Source: CAWJLE01 sp963843645 (GTDB lineage: Bacteria; Chloroflexota; Anaerolineae; DAOTYC01). From it: DNA of 64,000 nt. A model generated the notes under the pieces. It did not search any database, had not been told where the DNA came from, and saw only the letters and a list, made by a program, of their open reading frames with translations. Of this stretch, positions 16,225-25,659 are shown piece after piece (position 1 is the stretch's first letter; every line of letters starts with the position of its first letter). A program made the translations under genes and the position numbers. The stretch spans positions 558,001-622,000 of the forward strand of contig CAWJLE010000003.1 in assembly GCA_963843645.1 (NCBI GenBank), read 5' to 3'.

Positions 16225-17547
16225 TTAAGGGTAAATGCCACGCACGCGAGTTGCCTCAGCCACGCGCTCGATGGCCAGAATCATTGCCGCCAGGCGCATG
16301 CTGACTTTCTTCTCCTTGGCAATGCGAAGGACGTCGTTGAAGCTGCGGACCATGATCTCGCGCAGTCGAACGTTGATCTCTCGCTCGGACCAGAAGAAGA
16401 ACTGCAGCCCTTGCACCCATTCGAAGTAGGAGACCGTCACGCCGCCGGCGTTGCAGAGAATGTCGGGCACGACGAAGATGCCGTTGTCCTGCATTACTTT
16501 GTCTGCATCTACCGTCGTGGGCCCGTTCGCGCCTTCGGCCACAATTTTGGCCTGAATCTTGGCGGCATTACGCATCGTGATCTGATTCTCCATCGCGGCG
16601 GGAACGAGCACGTCGCATGGCAGGGTGAGCAGCTCCTCGTTCGTGACCCTGTCACAGCCGGGATAACCTTGCAGCGAGCCACCGTTCTGCGCGACGTAAC
16701 GCACCACGTCATATGCGTCGATTCCCTTTGGGTTGTAGATCCCGCCGGCAACGTCGCTCAAGCCAACGATTTTCATGCCCTTGCTCTGGAGCAGGTAAGC
16801 TGCAACCGACCCGACTTTACCGAACCCCTGCACGACAGCCGTTGCCCCCTCGATCGGCATGCACAAGTGCTTCATTGCCTCGCGGACGCAGAACATGACG
16901 CCGCGACCGGTGGCCTCGCCACGGCCGGGGGACCCGCCAATGGACAGGGGCTTGCCGGTTACCACGGCGGGCACGGAATACCCGCGGTGCATGCTGTAGG
17001 TATCCATAATCCAGGCCATGATGGTGTCGTTGGTGTTCACGTCCGGAGCTGGGATGTCGCCCTCCGGGCTTACCAGGATAGAGATTTCGGTAGCGTAGCG
17101 ACGAGTGAGGTTCTCCAGCTCCCGCTGGGATAGCTTCTTGGGGTCACAGACGACGCCGCCCTTGGCGCCGCCATAGGGGATGCCGACTACCGTGCATTTC
17201 CAGGTCATTAGCATGGCCAGGGCACGTACGTCATCCAGGTCCAACGAGGGATGGTACCGAATGCCACCCTTGGATGGCCCTCGAACAGTGTTGTGGTGGA
17301 CCCGGTATCCGGTGAACGTTCTGACCGAGCCGTCGTCCATTCTCACCGGGAAGTTGACGGTCAGCTCTCGTTTGGGAGCACGCAGCATCTCGTAGATGCC
17401 CGGTGCCATCTGGACATACTGGGCTGCCTCGTCGTACGAACGGAGTGCGTTCTCATATACGTTGTTGTTTTCTTTGTCGCTTGACGCGTGCGCCTGAGAA
17501 GTCGCCGTGCCTGTTGCCTGGTAGGTCACTTTCACGTCGTCAGCCAT
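16225..17547 (-). CDS. gdhA: Glutamate dehydrogenase (Glu/Leu/Phe/Val dehydrogenase family)
   Basis: 440 residues with AAGGAG before the ATG. The N-terminal ~30 residues are a Ser/Thr-rich extension. VHHNTVRGPSKGGIRYHPSLDLDDVRALAMLMTWKCTVVGIPYGGAKGGV is the substrate domain with the catalytic Lys. PAPDVNTNDTIMAWIMD and the nucleotide fold VVQGFGKVGSVAAYLL follow. It catalyses reversible oxidative deamination of glutamate. Cofactor preference cannot be read with certainty. It stands alone with a long upstream gap (17548-18015). Confidence 0.96.
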   Translation of the reverse strand: MADDVKVTYQATGTATSQAHASSDKENNNVYENALRSYDEAAQYVQMAPGIYEMLRAPKRELTVNFPVRMDDGSVRTFTGYRVHHNTVRGPSKGGIRYHPSLDLDDVRALAMLMTWKCTVVGIPYGGAKGGVVCDPKKLSQRELENLTRRYATEISILVSPEGDIPAPDVNTNDTIMAWIMDTYSMHRGYSVPAVVTGKPLSIGGSPGRGEATGRGVMFCVREAMKHLCMPIEGATAVVQGFGKVGSVAAYLLQSKGMKIVGLSDVAGGIYNPKGIDAYDVVRYVAQNGGSLQGYPGCDRVTNEELLTLPCDVLVPAAMENQITMRNAAKIQAKIVAEGANGPTTVDADKVMQDNGIFVVPDILCNAGGVTVSYFEWVQGLQFFFWSEREINVRLREIMVRSFNDVLRIAKEKKVSMRLAAMILAIERVAEATRVRGIYP

Positions 17548-17858
17548 GCAAAACTCCTTTACTCGTGTTCTTCAAACCGGACGAACATTCGTGGGTATTC
17601 AAGCCTTCGATTCAGTCGATCGCGGTCTGTTTGGGCAGCGGATCACCTCCTTGTGATCGCATCCGGCCACTACCAGCAAATGAGCCGGTTCGTTTCACAC
17701 CTCAGACAGCGAGGAATGCACTCTCCGGCCCGGCCTCCTGATAACGTGCAAAATCGACGTTGATTTCTGCTGATAAGAACTAACCTGTTGAACCACGTAC
17801 CCTATTGTGGCACAATTCTGCGAAATTGGCAAGCCAGGGCATTGTGACACGTTCGCAA

Positions 17859-17888
17859 TTGGCCCGCATCCAGGATCGATGGTATAAT
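17859..17888 (+). promoter_or_regulatory. ychF promoter
   Basis: TTGGCC (17859-17864), 18 nt, TATAAT (17883-17888); start near 17895. The remainder of 17548-17858 contains nothing I can assign beyond the upstream region of gdhA. Confidence 0.65.
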
Positions 17889-17921
17889 AACAGTCTGTAG
17901 GGTTGTCATACCGGAAAAAAC

Positions 17922-17952
17922 GGGGAGGGGCGGGGCTGCGCCCCTTCCCTTT
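17922..17952 (+). terminator. Terminator-like hairpin inside the ychF leader (possible attenuator)
   Basis: GGGGAGGGGCG (17922-17932) pairs over 11 positions with CGCCCCTTCCC (17939-17949), closing a 6-nt loop, followed by TTTGTGT. It lies ~30 nt after the predicted start site and ~65 nt before the ATG. No gene on this strand ends upstream, so it would act on ychF transcription itself. Confidence 0.5.
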
Positions 17953-18015
17953 GTGTCAGGCTTACGCAGCCAGGTGCCTCGCACCGGCGCAGATGTGGAA
18001 AGGAACAATCTAAAC

Positions 18016-19105
18016 ATGCAGCTCGGGATCATCGGCCTGCCTACCAGCGGTAAGACCACCATCTTCAATGCACTCACCAAGGGTAATGCGGCGAACTTCA
18101 GCCGTGAGCACCGGCAAGCTCGAGAGCCACGTCGGCACTGTGTCGGTCCCTGATCCGCGGGTCGCTAAGCTGTCGGCGATGTTCAACCCGCGGAAAACGA
18201 TCTATGCTCAGATCCGGTTTAACGATGTCGCGGGCTTGCAGAAAGGGATCAGCAGCAGCGGTGGCCTGAGCGGCGCCCTCCTCACGCAACTCAGCCAGAA
18301 CGATGCACTGGTGTACGTGATCCGAGCGTTTGAGGATGACGCCGTGCCGCACGTAGAGGGGAGCGTGGACCCACAACGTGACATTCGGATTCTGGAAACG
18401 GAGCTGATTCTGTCTGACATGAGCATCGTCGAACGACGGATGGAGCGTGTGGAGGCGTCGTTGCACAAGGCAAAGGCCGACGAGCGCGAGGCATACCAGG
18501 CCGAGCAAGCGCTCTTGTCTCGGCTTGCTGTCAGCCTCGAGCAAGAGGTCCCAGTCCGAGACGTGGATATCACGCCGGCCGAGGAGAAGATCCTGCGTGG
18601 TTTCCAACTCATGACCCAAAAACCGGTTCTCCTGGTCCTGAACGTCGGTGACAGCGAAGTGGATGGCACGTCCGAATCGCTGGACTACGAGCGTCACAGA
18701 AAGACAACGACCGTGACACTCAAGGGGCGATTGGAAGCAGAGATCGCCCAATTGAACCCGGAAGATGCCGTGGAGTTCCTGGCGGAGTACGACATAGCGG
18801 AGCCGGGGCTCAACCGGGCGGTTCGCCAGGCCTACGATTTGCTGGGCCTGATGTCGTTCTTCACCGTGGGCGAGGACGAGGTACGGGCCTGGACGGTAGA
18901 CCGTGGCGCGACGGCCGTGGAAGCGGCTGGGGCAATTCACACGGACTTGCAGCGAGGCTTCATTCGGGCCGAAGTGATCGGCTATCAGGATATGATCGAC
19001 AGTGGCACGATGGCGGTCGCCCGCTCGAAAGGGTTGCTCCGACTGGAGGGCCGGGATTACGTTGTCCAAGACGGCGACATTTTGAATATCCGCTTCAACA
19101 TCTAG
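18016..19105 (+). CDS. ychF: Ribosome-binding P-loop ATPase YchF/Ola1 (frame change near 18082-18105)
   Basis: The first frame from ATG 18016 gives MQLGIIGLPTSGKTTIFNALTKGNAANF, with the YchF Walker A (the NxxGK variant is TSGKT here). The next frame continues TGKLESHVGTVSVPDPRVAKLSAMFNPRKT, VAGL (G3), LLVLNVGDSE (G4 region) and the C-terminal TGS domain ending FFTVGEDEVRAWTVDRGATAVEAAGAIHTDLQRGFIRAEVI...DGDILNIRFNI. One base must be skipped between about 18082 and 18105 to join them. The gene is otherwise complete (~362 residues). As YchF is nearly universal, I think an indel in the assembly is likelier than a real break. Confidence 0.88.
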
Positions 19106-19129
19106 CTCGCGCTGATCTTGCAGCGACCT

Positions 19130-19158
19130 TTGACTTCGTCTTATGTCTATGATATGAT
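19130..19158 (+). promoter_or_regulatory. Promoter of the zinc-ribbon / site-2 protease / MgtC operon
   Basis: TTGACT (19130-19135), 17 nt, TATGAT (19153-19158). The start near 19165 leaves a short leader with a GAGGTG site before the GTG at 19181. Confidence 0.75.
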
Positions 19159-19180
19159 TTCTTTCACTTGAGGTGAAGCG

Positions 19181-19900
19181 GTGAACTGCCCGCACTGTGG
19201 CACCAAACTGACTCCTGAGTTGACGAATTGCCTCGTGTGCGGCTGGAAGATTCGCCTGTCGGAGATCCTGGTTCAGCCCCTGCAGAAGGCCAGACCGCAG
19301 GTGGAGTTGCCGGCCAGTGACATCTATTATTTGTTTGCCGACCAGTTCTTGGAACCGGTAGCGGGTCCGGTGCCGGCGACACAGATGGAGCAGCCTATCT
19401 GCGATCGGCCTCCGGTCCGCAAAGAGGCCCTGACGTTGGGGTTGTGCCGCGTCGCGTTCATTTGGTTGGCCGTATCGGGGCACCTGGTCCTGCAAGCCGT
19501 GTCTCGGCAGCACCTGGCGTTGGCGCGCCGGCGAACTGTAGTCGCAACGCCCAAGGGCCTGTATAAGGTGCCTTCCGGGAGTCTGGAGGCGCTCATTCTG
19601 GACAGCATTTACGATCGGCGTCAGGGCCTGCCGGTCGATGAGACGATGCTTAAGCTGATCGGTTTCTGGTTTGACGGCGATCCTTACGAGTGGGTGCTGC
19701 GCGTCGTGCGACAGCATCTCCTCGCCTCCCCATACGCGACGCAGCGGTCCCGCCGGGTCGAGCGTCAACAGCTTCCTCAACTCGAGCCCCAGGTCACACA
19801 GGTGAGAGCCATGCTGGATGAGTTCGCTCTGGCCCAGCCCGGCTTGGTGGCGGCGCTGTGGGATTCAATGCGTCATGCCCTGGATGGCAAGCGAGGTTAG
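19181..19900 (+). CDS. Zinc-ribbon protein of unknown function
   Basis: 239 residues from GTG 19181. Residues 1-~20 form a zinc ribbon, NCPHCGTKLTPELTNCLVCGW. The rest is mostly alpha-helical with no signal peptide: ALTLGLCRVAFIWLAVSGHLVLQAVSRQHLALARRRTVVATPKGLYKVPSGSLEALILDSIYDRRQ. A winged-helix-like or GPP34-like helical fold is possible but I cannot assign it. The stop codon abuts the ATG of the site-2 protease gene, so the two are translated together. A cytosolic partner or regulator of the protease is a reasonable guess only. Confidence 0.75.
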   Translation: MNCPHCGTKLTPELTNCLVCGWKIRLSEILVQPLQKARPQVELPASDIYYLFADQFLEPVAGPVPATQMEQPICDRPPVRKEALTLGLCRVAFIWLAVSGHLVLQAVSRQHLALARRRTVVATPKGLYKVPSGSLEALILDSIYDRRQGLPVDETMLKLIGFWFDGDPYEWVLRVVRQHLLASPYATQRSRRVERQQLPQLEPQVTQVRAMLDEFALAQPGLVAALWDSMRHALDGKRG

Positions 19901-21002
19901 ATGGCAGAATTAGAGTACAGCATGACCACCGAAACCGTGGACAAGATACGAGCGGTGGTCGATTCAGTTTTTGACGCTGAGAGCGTGGCGACCGGGAAGC
20001 CTGGCGAGGCGGCAGTGCGTTTCGTGGGAAGGTTTCGCGTACCCGCGAAATGAGGCCTACCGCCAGCTGGCTCCACAGCTGAGCGACCTGGGCTTCATCG
20101 TGATGTTTCGGCCTGACGGCAATCGAGAATCGATCTCGCTCATTCCCGGGCGGCTACCCACCGATGTGCGTCCGAGCATCATCAACGGCGTTCTCCTCGT
20201 GCTCACGATACTGTCCACACTCGTCGCTGGCACGACAATGGTAAGCTCCGACCCAATGGACATCCTGAGGCGGCCCTGGCTGGGCCTCCCGTTCGCCTTG
20301 AGCCTGATGGTCATCCTGGGTGCGCACGAGCTGGGCCACTACGTGGCGGCCCGGCAGTTTGGCGTTCCAGTCAGCCTGCCGTATTTCATTCCGATGCCCC
20401 TTGGTCCATTTGGCACGTTTGGTGCCTTCATCAGCATGAAAGCGCCGCCGCCGAACAGACGGGCGTTGCTGGCTGTCGCCGCGGCGGGACCACTGGCCGG
20501 CTTCTTCATGGCGCTGCCCATTCTTCTACTTGGTCTGTCGATGTCGGTCGTTACGCCTCTGGTGACCAACGGCGCCGTCATCATGGAAGGCAATTCCATT
20601 CTGTACGCGCTGCTGAAGGTGTTGACTTTCGGCCGTTTCCTTCCAGGTGGCGGCCAGGACGTCTTCTTGCATCCGATCGCATTTGCCGGCTGGGCCGGTC
20701 TGCTGGTGACCGGGCTCAACCTTCTACCCGTCGGCCAGCTCGATGGCGGCCACATCGTCTACGCACTGTGGGGAGAGAAGTCCCGCATCCTAACCTGGCC
20801 GCTGATCGCGATTCTTGCACTCTTGGGTTTGGAATGGAGCGGGTGGTTCCTGTGGGCCTTTCTGTTGTTCATTTTCGGGCGGCAGTATGCTGCGCCGTTG
20901 GATGACGTGACGCGCCTGACGTCAGGGCAGCGGGCAGTCGGCTGGCTGGTCATTCTGATTTTCGTGCTGGTGTTCACTCCCTTGCCACTGACCGTGTATT
21001 GA
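19901..21002 (+). CDS. Site-2 protease family zinc metalloprotease (M50), frame change near 20046-20051
   Basis: The first frame from 19901 (MAELEYSMTTETVDKIRAVV...VRFVGRFRVPAK) ends at a TGA. The next frame continues NEAYRQLAPQLSDLGFIVMFRPDGN, so one base must be skipped at GCGAAATGAGG. The catalytic domain is intact: LMVILGAHELGHYVAARQFG (HExxH), PYFIPMPLGPFGTFGAFISMKAPPPNRRALLAVAAAGPLAGF, and LLPVGQLDGGHIVYALWG with the third ligand Asp. There are about seven membrane helices. Such proteins cut membrane-embedded substrates such as anti-sigma factors; no candidate substrate is adjacent. Confidence 0.88.
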
Positions 21003-21029
21003 TTGCGGTCGGGCCAGGAGGGCGCGCCG

Positions 21030-21495
21030 ATGGATCCGGAAACGCAGGTCGTGCGACTGGTGTTGGCAGCTGTGCTGGGCGGCGTGGTAGGTTGGGAGCG
21101 CGAAATCGGTACACAAGCCAGCCGGTCTACGGACTCATATGTTGGTCTGCATTGGAGCAACCACCTTTGTCCTCGTGAGCCTTGGTCTCTCCCACAGCAC
21201 GCCCGATGCCGCGAGCACGAACGTTTCGAGGGTCCTCGCCGCAGTCGTCACGGGCATCGGCTTTCTGGGCGCCGGCACGATCCTCCACGGCCGCGGTCAG
21301 GTCGAGGGCCTGACGACGGCCGCCGGGCTGTGGGTCGTCGCCGGCATTGGCACCGCAGTCGGGTTGGGCGCGTACGCCGTGGGTCTGACGGCAACTATCC
21401 TCGCACTGGTTACCCTACGGGGCCTTGTGCCTCTCATCGACCGCTGGTCTCCCGGGTCGAAGCCTGAAAGCAGCAGCTCTGACACCGACAATTGA
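21030..21495 (+). CDS. MgtC/SapB-family membrane protein (frame change near 21117-21120)
   Basis: From ATG 21030 the first frame reads VVRLVLAAVLGGVVGWEREIGTQ. Skipping one base gives PAGLRTHMLVCIGATTFVLVSLGLS, which restores the hallmark MgtC sequence exactly across the join. ILAAVVTGIGFLGAGTILHGRGQVEGLTTAAGLWVVAGIGTAVGLGAYAVG follows, the conserved GxGFLGAGxI and GLTTAA motifs. It has about four or five membrane helices and ~154 residues. The family is linked to Mg2+ stress and phosphate homeostasis; function here is unknown. It follows the site-2 protease by 27 nt. Confidence 0.88.
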
Positions 21496-21655
21496 TATGT
21501 GATCGCTCCGTCGTCATCGTCCGCATCGTTCTCTTCGGACCAAACTGCTTCGTTTGGCTCTGCTTTCCTCGTATGGTACACTTAGAAGGGGGTTGTGGGT
21601 CCCTGATCCACCGCTCGTCCGCGACTCTGAAGCAGGATGGTCTGTGAGATCGAGC

Positions 21656-24535
21656 ATGATCAAGCGTGTGACCGCGGTCATTCAATTCCTGGTGATAGCG
21701 AGCCTCGTTGTTTCTCTGTTGCCGGGATTCATTTTGTCCCAAGCAGGAGCCGCTGTGGGTTCGGCCCAGGTCGATGAGCTGATGTCGAGGATGTCAGCTG
21801 AGGATCGTGTGGGCCAGCTCTTTCTAGTTTCGTTCTTCGGCAACGACACACAGCCGACTTCCGACATAGCGCAGCTCGTCGATGATTACCGTATCGGCGG
21901 CGTGGTTTTATTGCCGGGAAACGGGAATTTCCACAACGACTCCACCGCAGCAGAGCAGGTTGCCAGGTTAACCGCCGGACTGCAGCGGTTGGCCCTCAAC
22001 GTGGGCCAACCGGCGTCCGGCTCGACCGACGAGGCCGGTCAGTTGGGAGTTTCGCAGGCAGGTTCTGCCCCGCGGGTTCCCCTCTTCGTGGCAGTGAGCC
22101 ACGAAGGAGACGGCTTTCCTTACACCTCCATCCGTGACGACATGACGGCGTTGCCGAGCAGCCTGGCAATCGGCGCAACCTGGAAGACTGAGGATGCCAC
22201 CCACGTCGGCGAGATCGCCGGCCGCGAGCTGGCGGCGCTGGGTGTAAACCTGCTGCTTGGGCCGTCGCTCGACGTTCTCGACACCCCGAGGCCGGCGTCC
22301 AAAGGCGACCTTGGAGTCCGGAGCTTTGGCGGCAACCCTTTCTGGGTTGGCCGGCTTGGTCAGGCCTACATCTCGGGCATACACCGGGGCAGCGGCGGCC
22401 GAGTTGCGACCGTAGCCAATCATTTTCCTGGTCTGGGCGCGGCCGATCGACGCCCTGATGAGGAAGTCCCGACCGTGCCCAAGTCACTGAGTGAGCTGCG
22501 CAACCTGGAGTTGGTGCCGTTTGTCGCCACTGCCGGCAGCGCCGATCCGTCGGCGGTCACCGATGGTCTGATGGCGAGCCACATTCGCTATCGCGGGTTT
22601 CAGGGAGACATCCGCCAACTCACCCGGCCGATCAGCCTGGATACGCAAAATCTGCAAGTCCTGCTATCTGAGCCGGGCCTGGCCGCCTGGCGTGAACGTG
22701 GCGGACTCATCGTCAGCGACGCGCTTGGCGTGCCGGGCCTCCGCCGTTATTACGATCCCCAGATGCAGACGTTCCCCTATAAACGCATCGCCCAGGATGC
22801 TCTGTTGGCCGGCAACGACGTGCTGATGCTGTGTCAATTCGGGCTCACGGACACCTGGACGGAACAGTTTGAGAACATCAAGGCCACGATTCAGTTCTTC
22901 CGGGATAAGTACGCCTCCGATACGAACTTCAAGAGCCGGGTTGACCAATCAGTGCGGCGCATCTTGCAGGTTAAGCTTCGGCTGTATGGGGAGCCGGACG
23001 CATCGAACGTCATCGTCTCGCCCGGGCGGGCTATGGACACTATCGGCCAGGGACGCGCAGACGTGTTGCAGATGGCGAGAGATTCGATGACCCTGATCTA
23101 CCCTACGCCGGACGAGCTGGCTGAACGCTTGCCCGCCGCGCCTTCACCGAGCGACAGCGTGCTGATTTTCACTGACGATCGCTCATATAAAGAATGCGCC
23201 TGGTGCCCGAGCCATCCACTGATGGACGTGAACGCGATAGAAACCGTGATGTTGCGCCTGTATGGCTCAAAGGGCAGCGGCCAGATCGACCCAGACCGCA
23301 TCCACAGCGCATCGTTCGCCCAGTTGAAAAGCGCCCTCCTGTCTGCACCGACGACCCAGCCAGGAGATGCGCCCGGGATCGACACTTGGATCGCTGAAGC
23401 GAACTGGATTGTCTTCGCTTTGCTGGACGCAAACACTGACGAGTCGACCTCCTCGGATGCGTTGAAGGTGTTCCTGAAGCTGCGATCCGATAGTTTGCGC
23501 GACAAACAACTCATCGCCTTTGCCTTTGGAGCACCATACTATCTGGATACCACAGAAATCAGCAAACTAACGGCGTACTACGGCGTTTATTCAAAAACCG
23601 AGCCTTTTGTGGAGGCATCGGTCCGGGCGCTGTTCCAGGAATACATGCCTGGCGGATTCTTGCCGGTCAGTGTCGAAGGTATCAATTACGACATCGCCAG
23701 CCAAACCGCTCCGGATGCACGACAGACGATCCAGGTGCTTCTCGGCGGCCAATCTGCCGATCGGCAGCGCCCGTCAGTCGACGTCAAAGTGGGTAGCACG
23801 TTGCACCTGAAGACCGGTCCCATCCTCGACCGCAACGGCCACATCGTGCCGGACGGGACACCGGTGAACTTCCGATTGAACTACCCATCGGAATCGTTGG
23901 AGCTTCCCCATCACGGGGCCACGACCGTCGACGGCGTGGGTGAGACGTCCATCACGCTGGAGCGGCCGGGCCAACTCCAAATCACCGCTTCCAGCAACCC
24001 GGCCGTGCAATCGACGACGCTCGTGGTGACGGTGCAGGGCGAGCAGCCTGCCACCCTCGCCACCTTGATTCGGTCGTTTTCCAGCCCGATCACCTCCACG
24101 ACGGGCGAGACCGGGACATCCCTGTCCGGCAACGAGCCCGACGACGCGACCCTGGTTTCGCCTGATGCCAGCCAGGGCGCGGCGAGCGTGGGTCCGACGT
24201 CGCCAGACAGTGGGGCGAGTCTTTCCGGGCGCCTCAAGCCGAGGGTCAAACCCATGGATCTCTGGCTGGCGCTGCTGGGCATGGTCTCGCTCAACCTGGG
24301 GGCCGATTTGCTGCGCTGGCGTCGCGGTTGGACTCGCGTGTTCCGTTTGCGACTGTCATTGATGGGACTGGTGGCCGGGCTCGTCGGGTACCTGGCCTAT
24401 GCAGTGGGGTTCCTGGACACAGGGGCGTTGTGGCGCATTTATGGACATTTGGGCGCCGTGCTGTTTGGCGTGGGCTTCAGCTTGATTCCATTGGTGTCGG
24501 CGCTGATTGGCCGAGGCATCCGTGCATCAGAATGA
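21656..24535 (+). CDS. Glycoside hydrolase family 3 protein with Ig-like domain and C-terminal membrane anchor
   Basis: 959 residues from ATG 21656, which directly precedes the signal sequence MIKRVTAVIQFLVIASLVVSLLPGFILSQAGA. The GH3 barrel carries RVGQLFLVSFFG, FVAVSHEGDGFPYT, GVNLLLGPSLDVL, VANHFPGLGAADRRPDEEVP (the usual KHFPGHG has Asn for Lys) and GGLIVSDALGVPGL with the probable nucleophile Asp. A second GH3-like domain follows to ~residue 700. Then come a Big-type beta domain (VDVKVGSTLHLKTGPILDRNGHIVPDGTPV), a Ser/Thr-rich linker and three or four C-terminal membrane helices. It probably acts on beta-linked GlcNAc-containing glycans outside the membrane. Confidence 0.87.
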   Translation: MIKRVTAVIQFLVIASLVVSLLPGFILSQAGAAVGSAQVDELMSRMSAEDRVGQLFLVSFFGNDTQPTSDIAQLVDDYRIGGVVLLPGNGNFHNDSTAAEQVARLTAGLQRLALNVGQPASGSTDEAGQLGVSQAGSAPRVPLFVAVSHEGDGFPYTSIRDDMTALPSSLAIGATWKTEDATHVGEIAGRELAALGVNLLLGPSLDVLDTPRPASKGDLGVRSFGGNPFWVGRLGQAYISGIHRGSGGRVATVANHFPGLGAADRRPDEEVPTVPKSLSELRNLELVPFVATAGSADPSAVTDGLMASHIRYRGFQGDIRQLTRPISLDTQNLQVLLSEPGLAAWRERGGLIVSDALGVPGLRRYYDPQMQTFPYKRIAQDALLAGNDVLMLCQFGLTDTWTEQFENIKATIQFFRDKYASDTNFKSRVDQSVRRILQVKLRLYGEPDASNVIVSPGRAMDTIGQGRADVLQMARDSMTLIYPTPDELAERLPAAPSPSDSVLIFTDDRSYKECAWCPSHPLMDVNAIETVMLRLYGSKGSGQIDPDRIHSASFAQLKSALLSAPTTQPGDAPGIDTWIAEANWIVFALLDANTDESTSSDALKVFLKLRSDSLRDKQLIAFAFGAPYYLDTTEISKLTAYYGVYSKTEPFVEASVRALFQEYMPGGFLPVSVEGINYDIASQTAPDARQTIQVLLGGQSADRQRPSVDVKVGSTLHLKTGPILDRNGHIVPDGTPVNFRLNYPSESLELPHHGATTVDGVGETSITLERPGQLQITASSNPAVQSTTLVVTVQGEQPATLATLIRSFSSPITSTTGETGTSLSGNEPDDATLVSPDASQGAASVGPTSPDSGASLSGRLKPRVKPMDLWLALLGMVSLNLGADLLRWRRGWTRVFRLRLSLMGLVAGLVGYLAYAVGFLDTGALWRIYGHLGAVLFGVGFSLIPLVSALIGRGIRASE

Positions 24536-24555
24536 TGGCCGTGAGGAGGCGAGGG

Positions 24556-25569
24556 CTACGGCATAGTCACCAAGGGGGGATGCATGGTGACGAATGTCGC
24601 GATGCCGAGGATCAGCAGGGCCAGGACGATCCAAAATGCATTAGCCCGAATTGCCGCGGGCCAGCTCGATGGGCCGACGAAGCGGCTTTGACGGTTACCG
24701 GAGCGAGCGAGAGGCGTCCCCTCGAACAGCGACGCGCGCACCTGAGCAATGTTCTCGAAGCGGGCATCCGGATGCATGGCCATGGCCCGCAGGATGGTTC
24801 GCTCGGTTTGAACCGAGAGGGAAGGATTGATTTCACGGGGGGTGATCAACGACTCGGGCCTCAGGAAGCGCTGCTTGGCTTCCACTGGAGGCTGACCGGT
24901 GGCCAGGTGATACAGCGTCGCGCCCAACGAATAAATGTCCGATCGGATGTCGGTGTGACCGGCGTCACCACCATACTGCTCCAGGGGTGTATATTGCACG
25001 GTGCCACGGCCCTGGATGACCGTGACAGTCTGAAGATCATCGGAAGCCAGCAACTTGACGAGACCGAAATCGACGAGCTTGATCGTTCCCGCTGACGTCA
25101 GTTTGACGTTGGCCGGCTTGATATCACGGTGAACCACAGGTGGGGTTTGTGAGTGGAGATACTCCAGGGCGTCGCATAGCTGATCCATCCAGGACAAGAG
25201 GGCCTGCTCATCCAGAAAACGCTCTTGCCGGCGGGCTTCGTCCACCAACTCGCGCAGGTCTCGGCCGGCGATGTAGTCCATCACCAGGTAATCACGCCCG
25301 TCCTCGGTAAAGTAGTCTGAAACCTTGGGCAACGTGGGATGGTCCAGGCGCGCGAGCACGCTGGCTTCGCGATAGAATTGCTCCTGGGTCTGGGACAGGG
25401 CAGAAGGGTCAACGTCGGCTTCGGGGGCAGTCTCTTTGATGGCGCACTGCCTGCCTTCCAGGCGCACGTCCTCCGCGAGATAGATTGCCCCCATTCCGCC
25501 CTGTCCAACCATCTTGACGATCTTGTAGCGGGCGCGCAAGATGACGCCGGATTCCAAAGGCCGGATCAA
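24556..25569 (-). CDS. Membrane-anchored Hanks-type Ser/Thr protein kinase
   Basis: 337 residues. The kinase domain is complete: P-loop VGQGGMGAIYLAED (~21-34), Lys45 in CAIKET, catalytic loop HRDIKPAN (147-154), DFG at 167-169, and the activation segment with VIQGRGTVQYTPLEQYGG and DIRSDIYSLGATLYHLATG. A short linker leads to one membrane helix (~312-330, FWIVLALLILGIATFV) and a tiny extracellular tail without PASTA repeats. It is transcribed divergently from the FHA/winged-helix gene 90 nt away, which makes that protein its likeliest substrate. Confidence 0.95.
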   Translation of the reverse strand: MIRPLESGVILRARYKIVKMVGQGGMGAIYLAEDVRLEGRQCAIKETAPEADVDPSALSQTQEQFYREASVLARLDHPTLPKVSDYFTEDGRDYLVMDYIAGRDLRELVDEARRQERFLDEQALLSWMDQLCDALEYLHSQTPPVVHRDIKPANVKLTSAGTIKLVDFGLVKLLASDDLQTVTVIQGRGTVQYTPLEQYGGDAGHTDIRSDIYSLGATLYHLATGQPPVEAKQRFLRPESLITPREINPSLSVQTERTILRAMAMHPDARFENIAQVRASLFEGTPLARSGNRQSRFVGPSSWPAAIRANAFWIVLALLILGIATFVTMHPPLVTMP

Positions 25570-25659
25570 ATTGTTCTTCTCCTCTGTTCATAGATTAATG
25601 GATTACAGAAGCATTGTCAAGTTTTGAGAAGTTGTACCAAGCAAATTGGAGGCGAGTCT

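Noticed and set aside
18098..19780. Long minus-strand open frame (560 codons) opposite ychF and the zinc-ribbon gene
   Set aside because: It is an antisense shadow of GC-rich coding DNA: no family features, and both plus-strand genes are recognisable.
20044..20056. In-frame TGA after GCGAAA in the site-2 protease gene, as a second possible selenocysteine codon or a prfB-like +1 frameshift site
   Set aside because: Reading through in the same frame gives no family sequence, whereas the next frame restores it at once; so it is not Sec. Other frame changes in the window lack a stop codon in that position, so a shared recoding motif is not supported.
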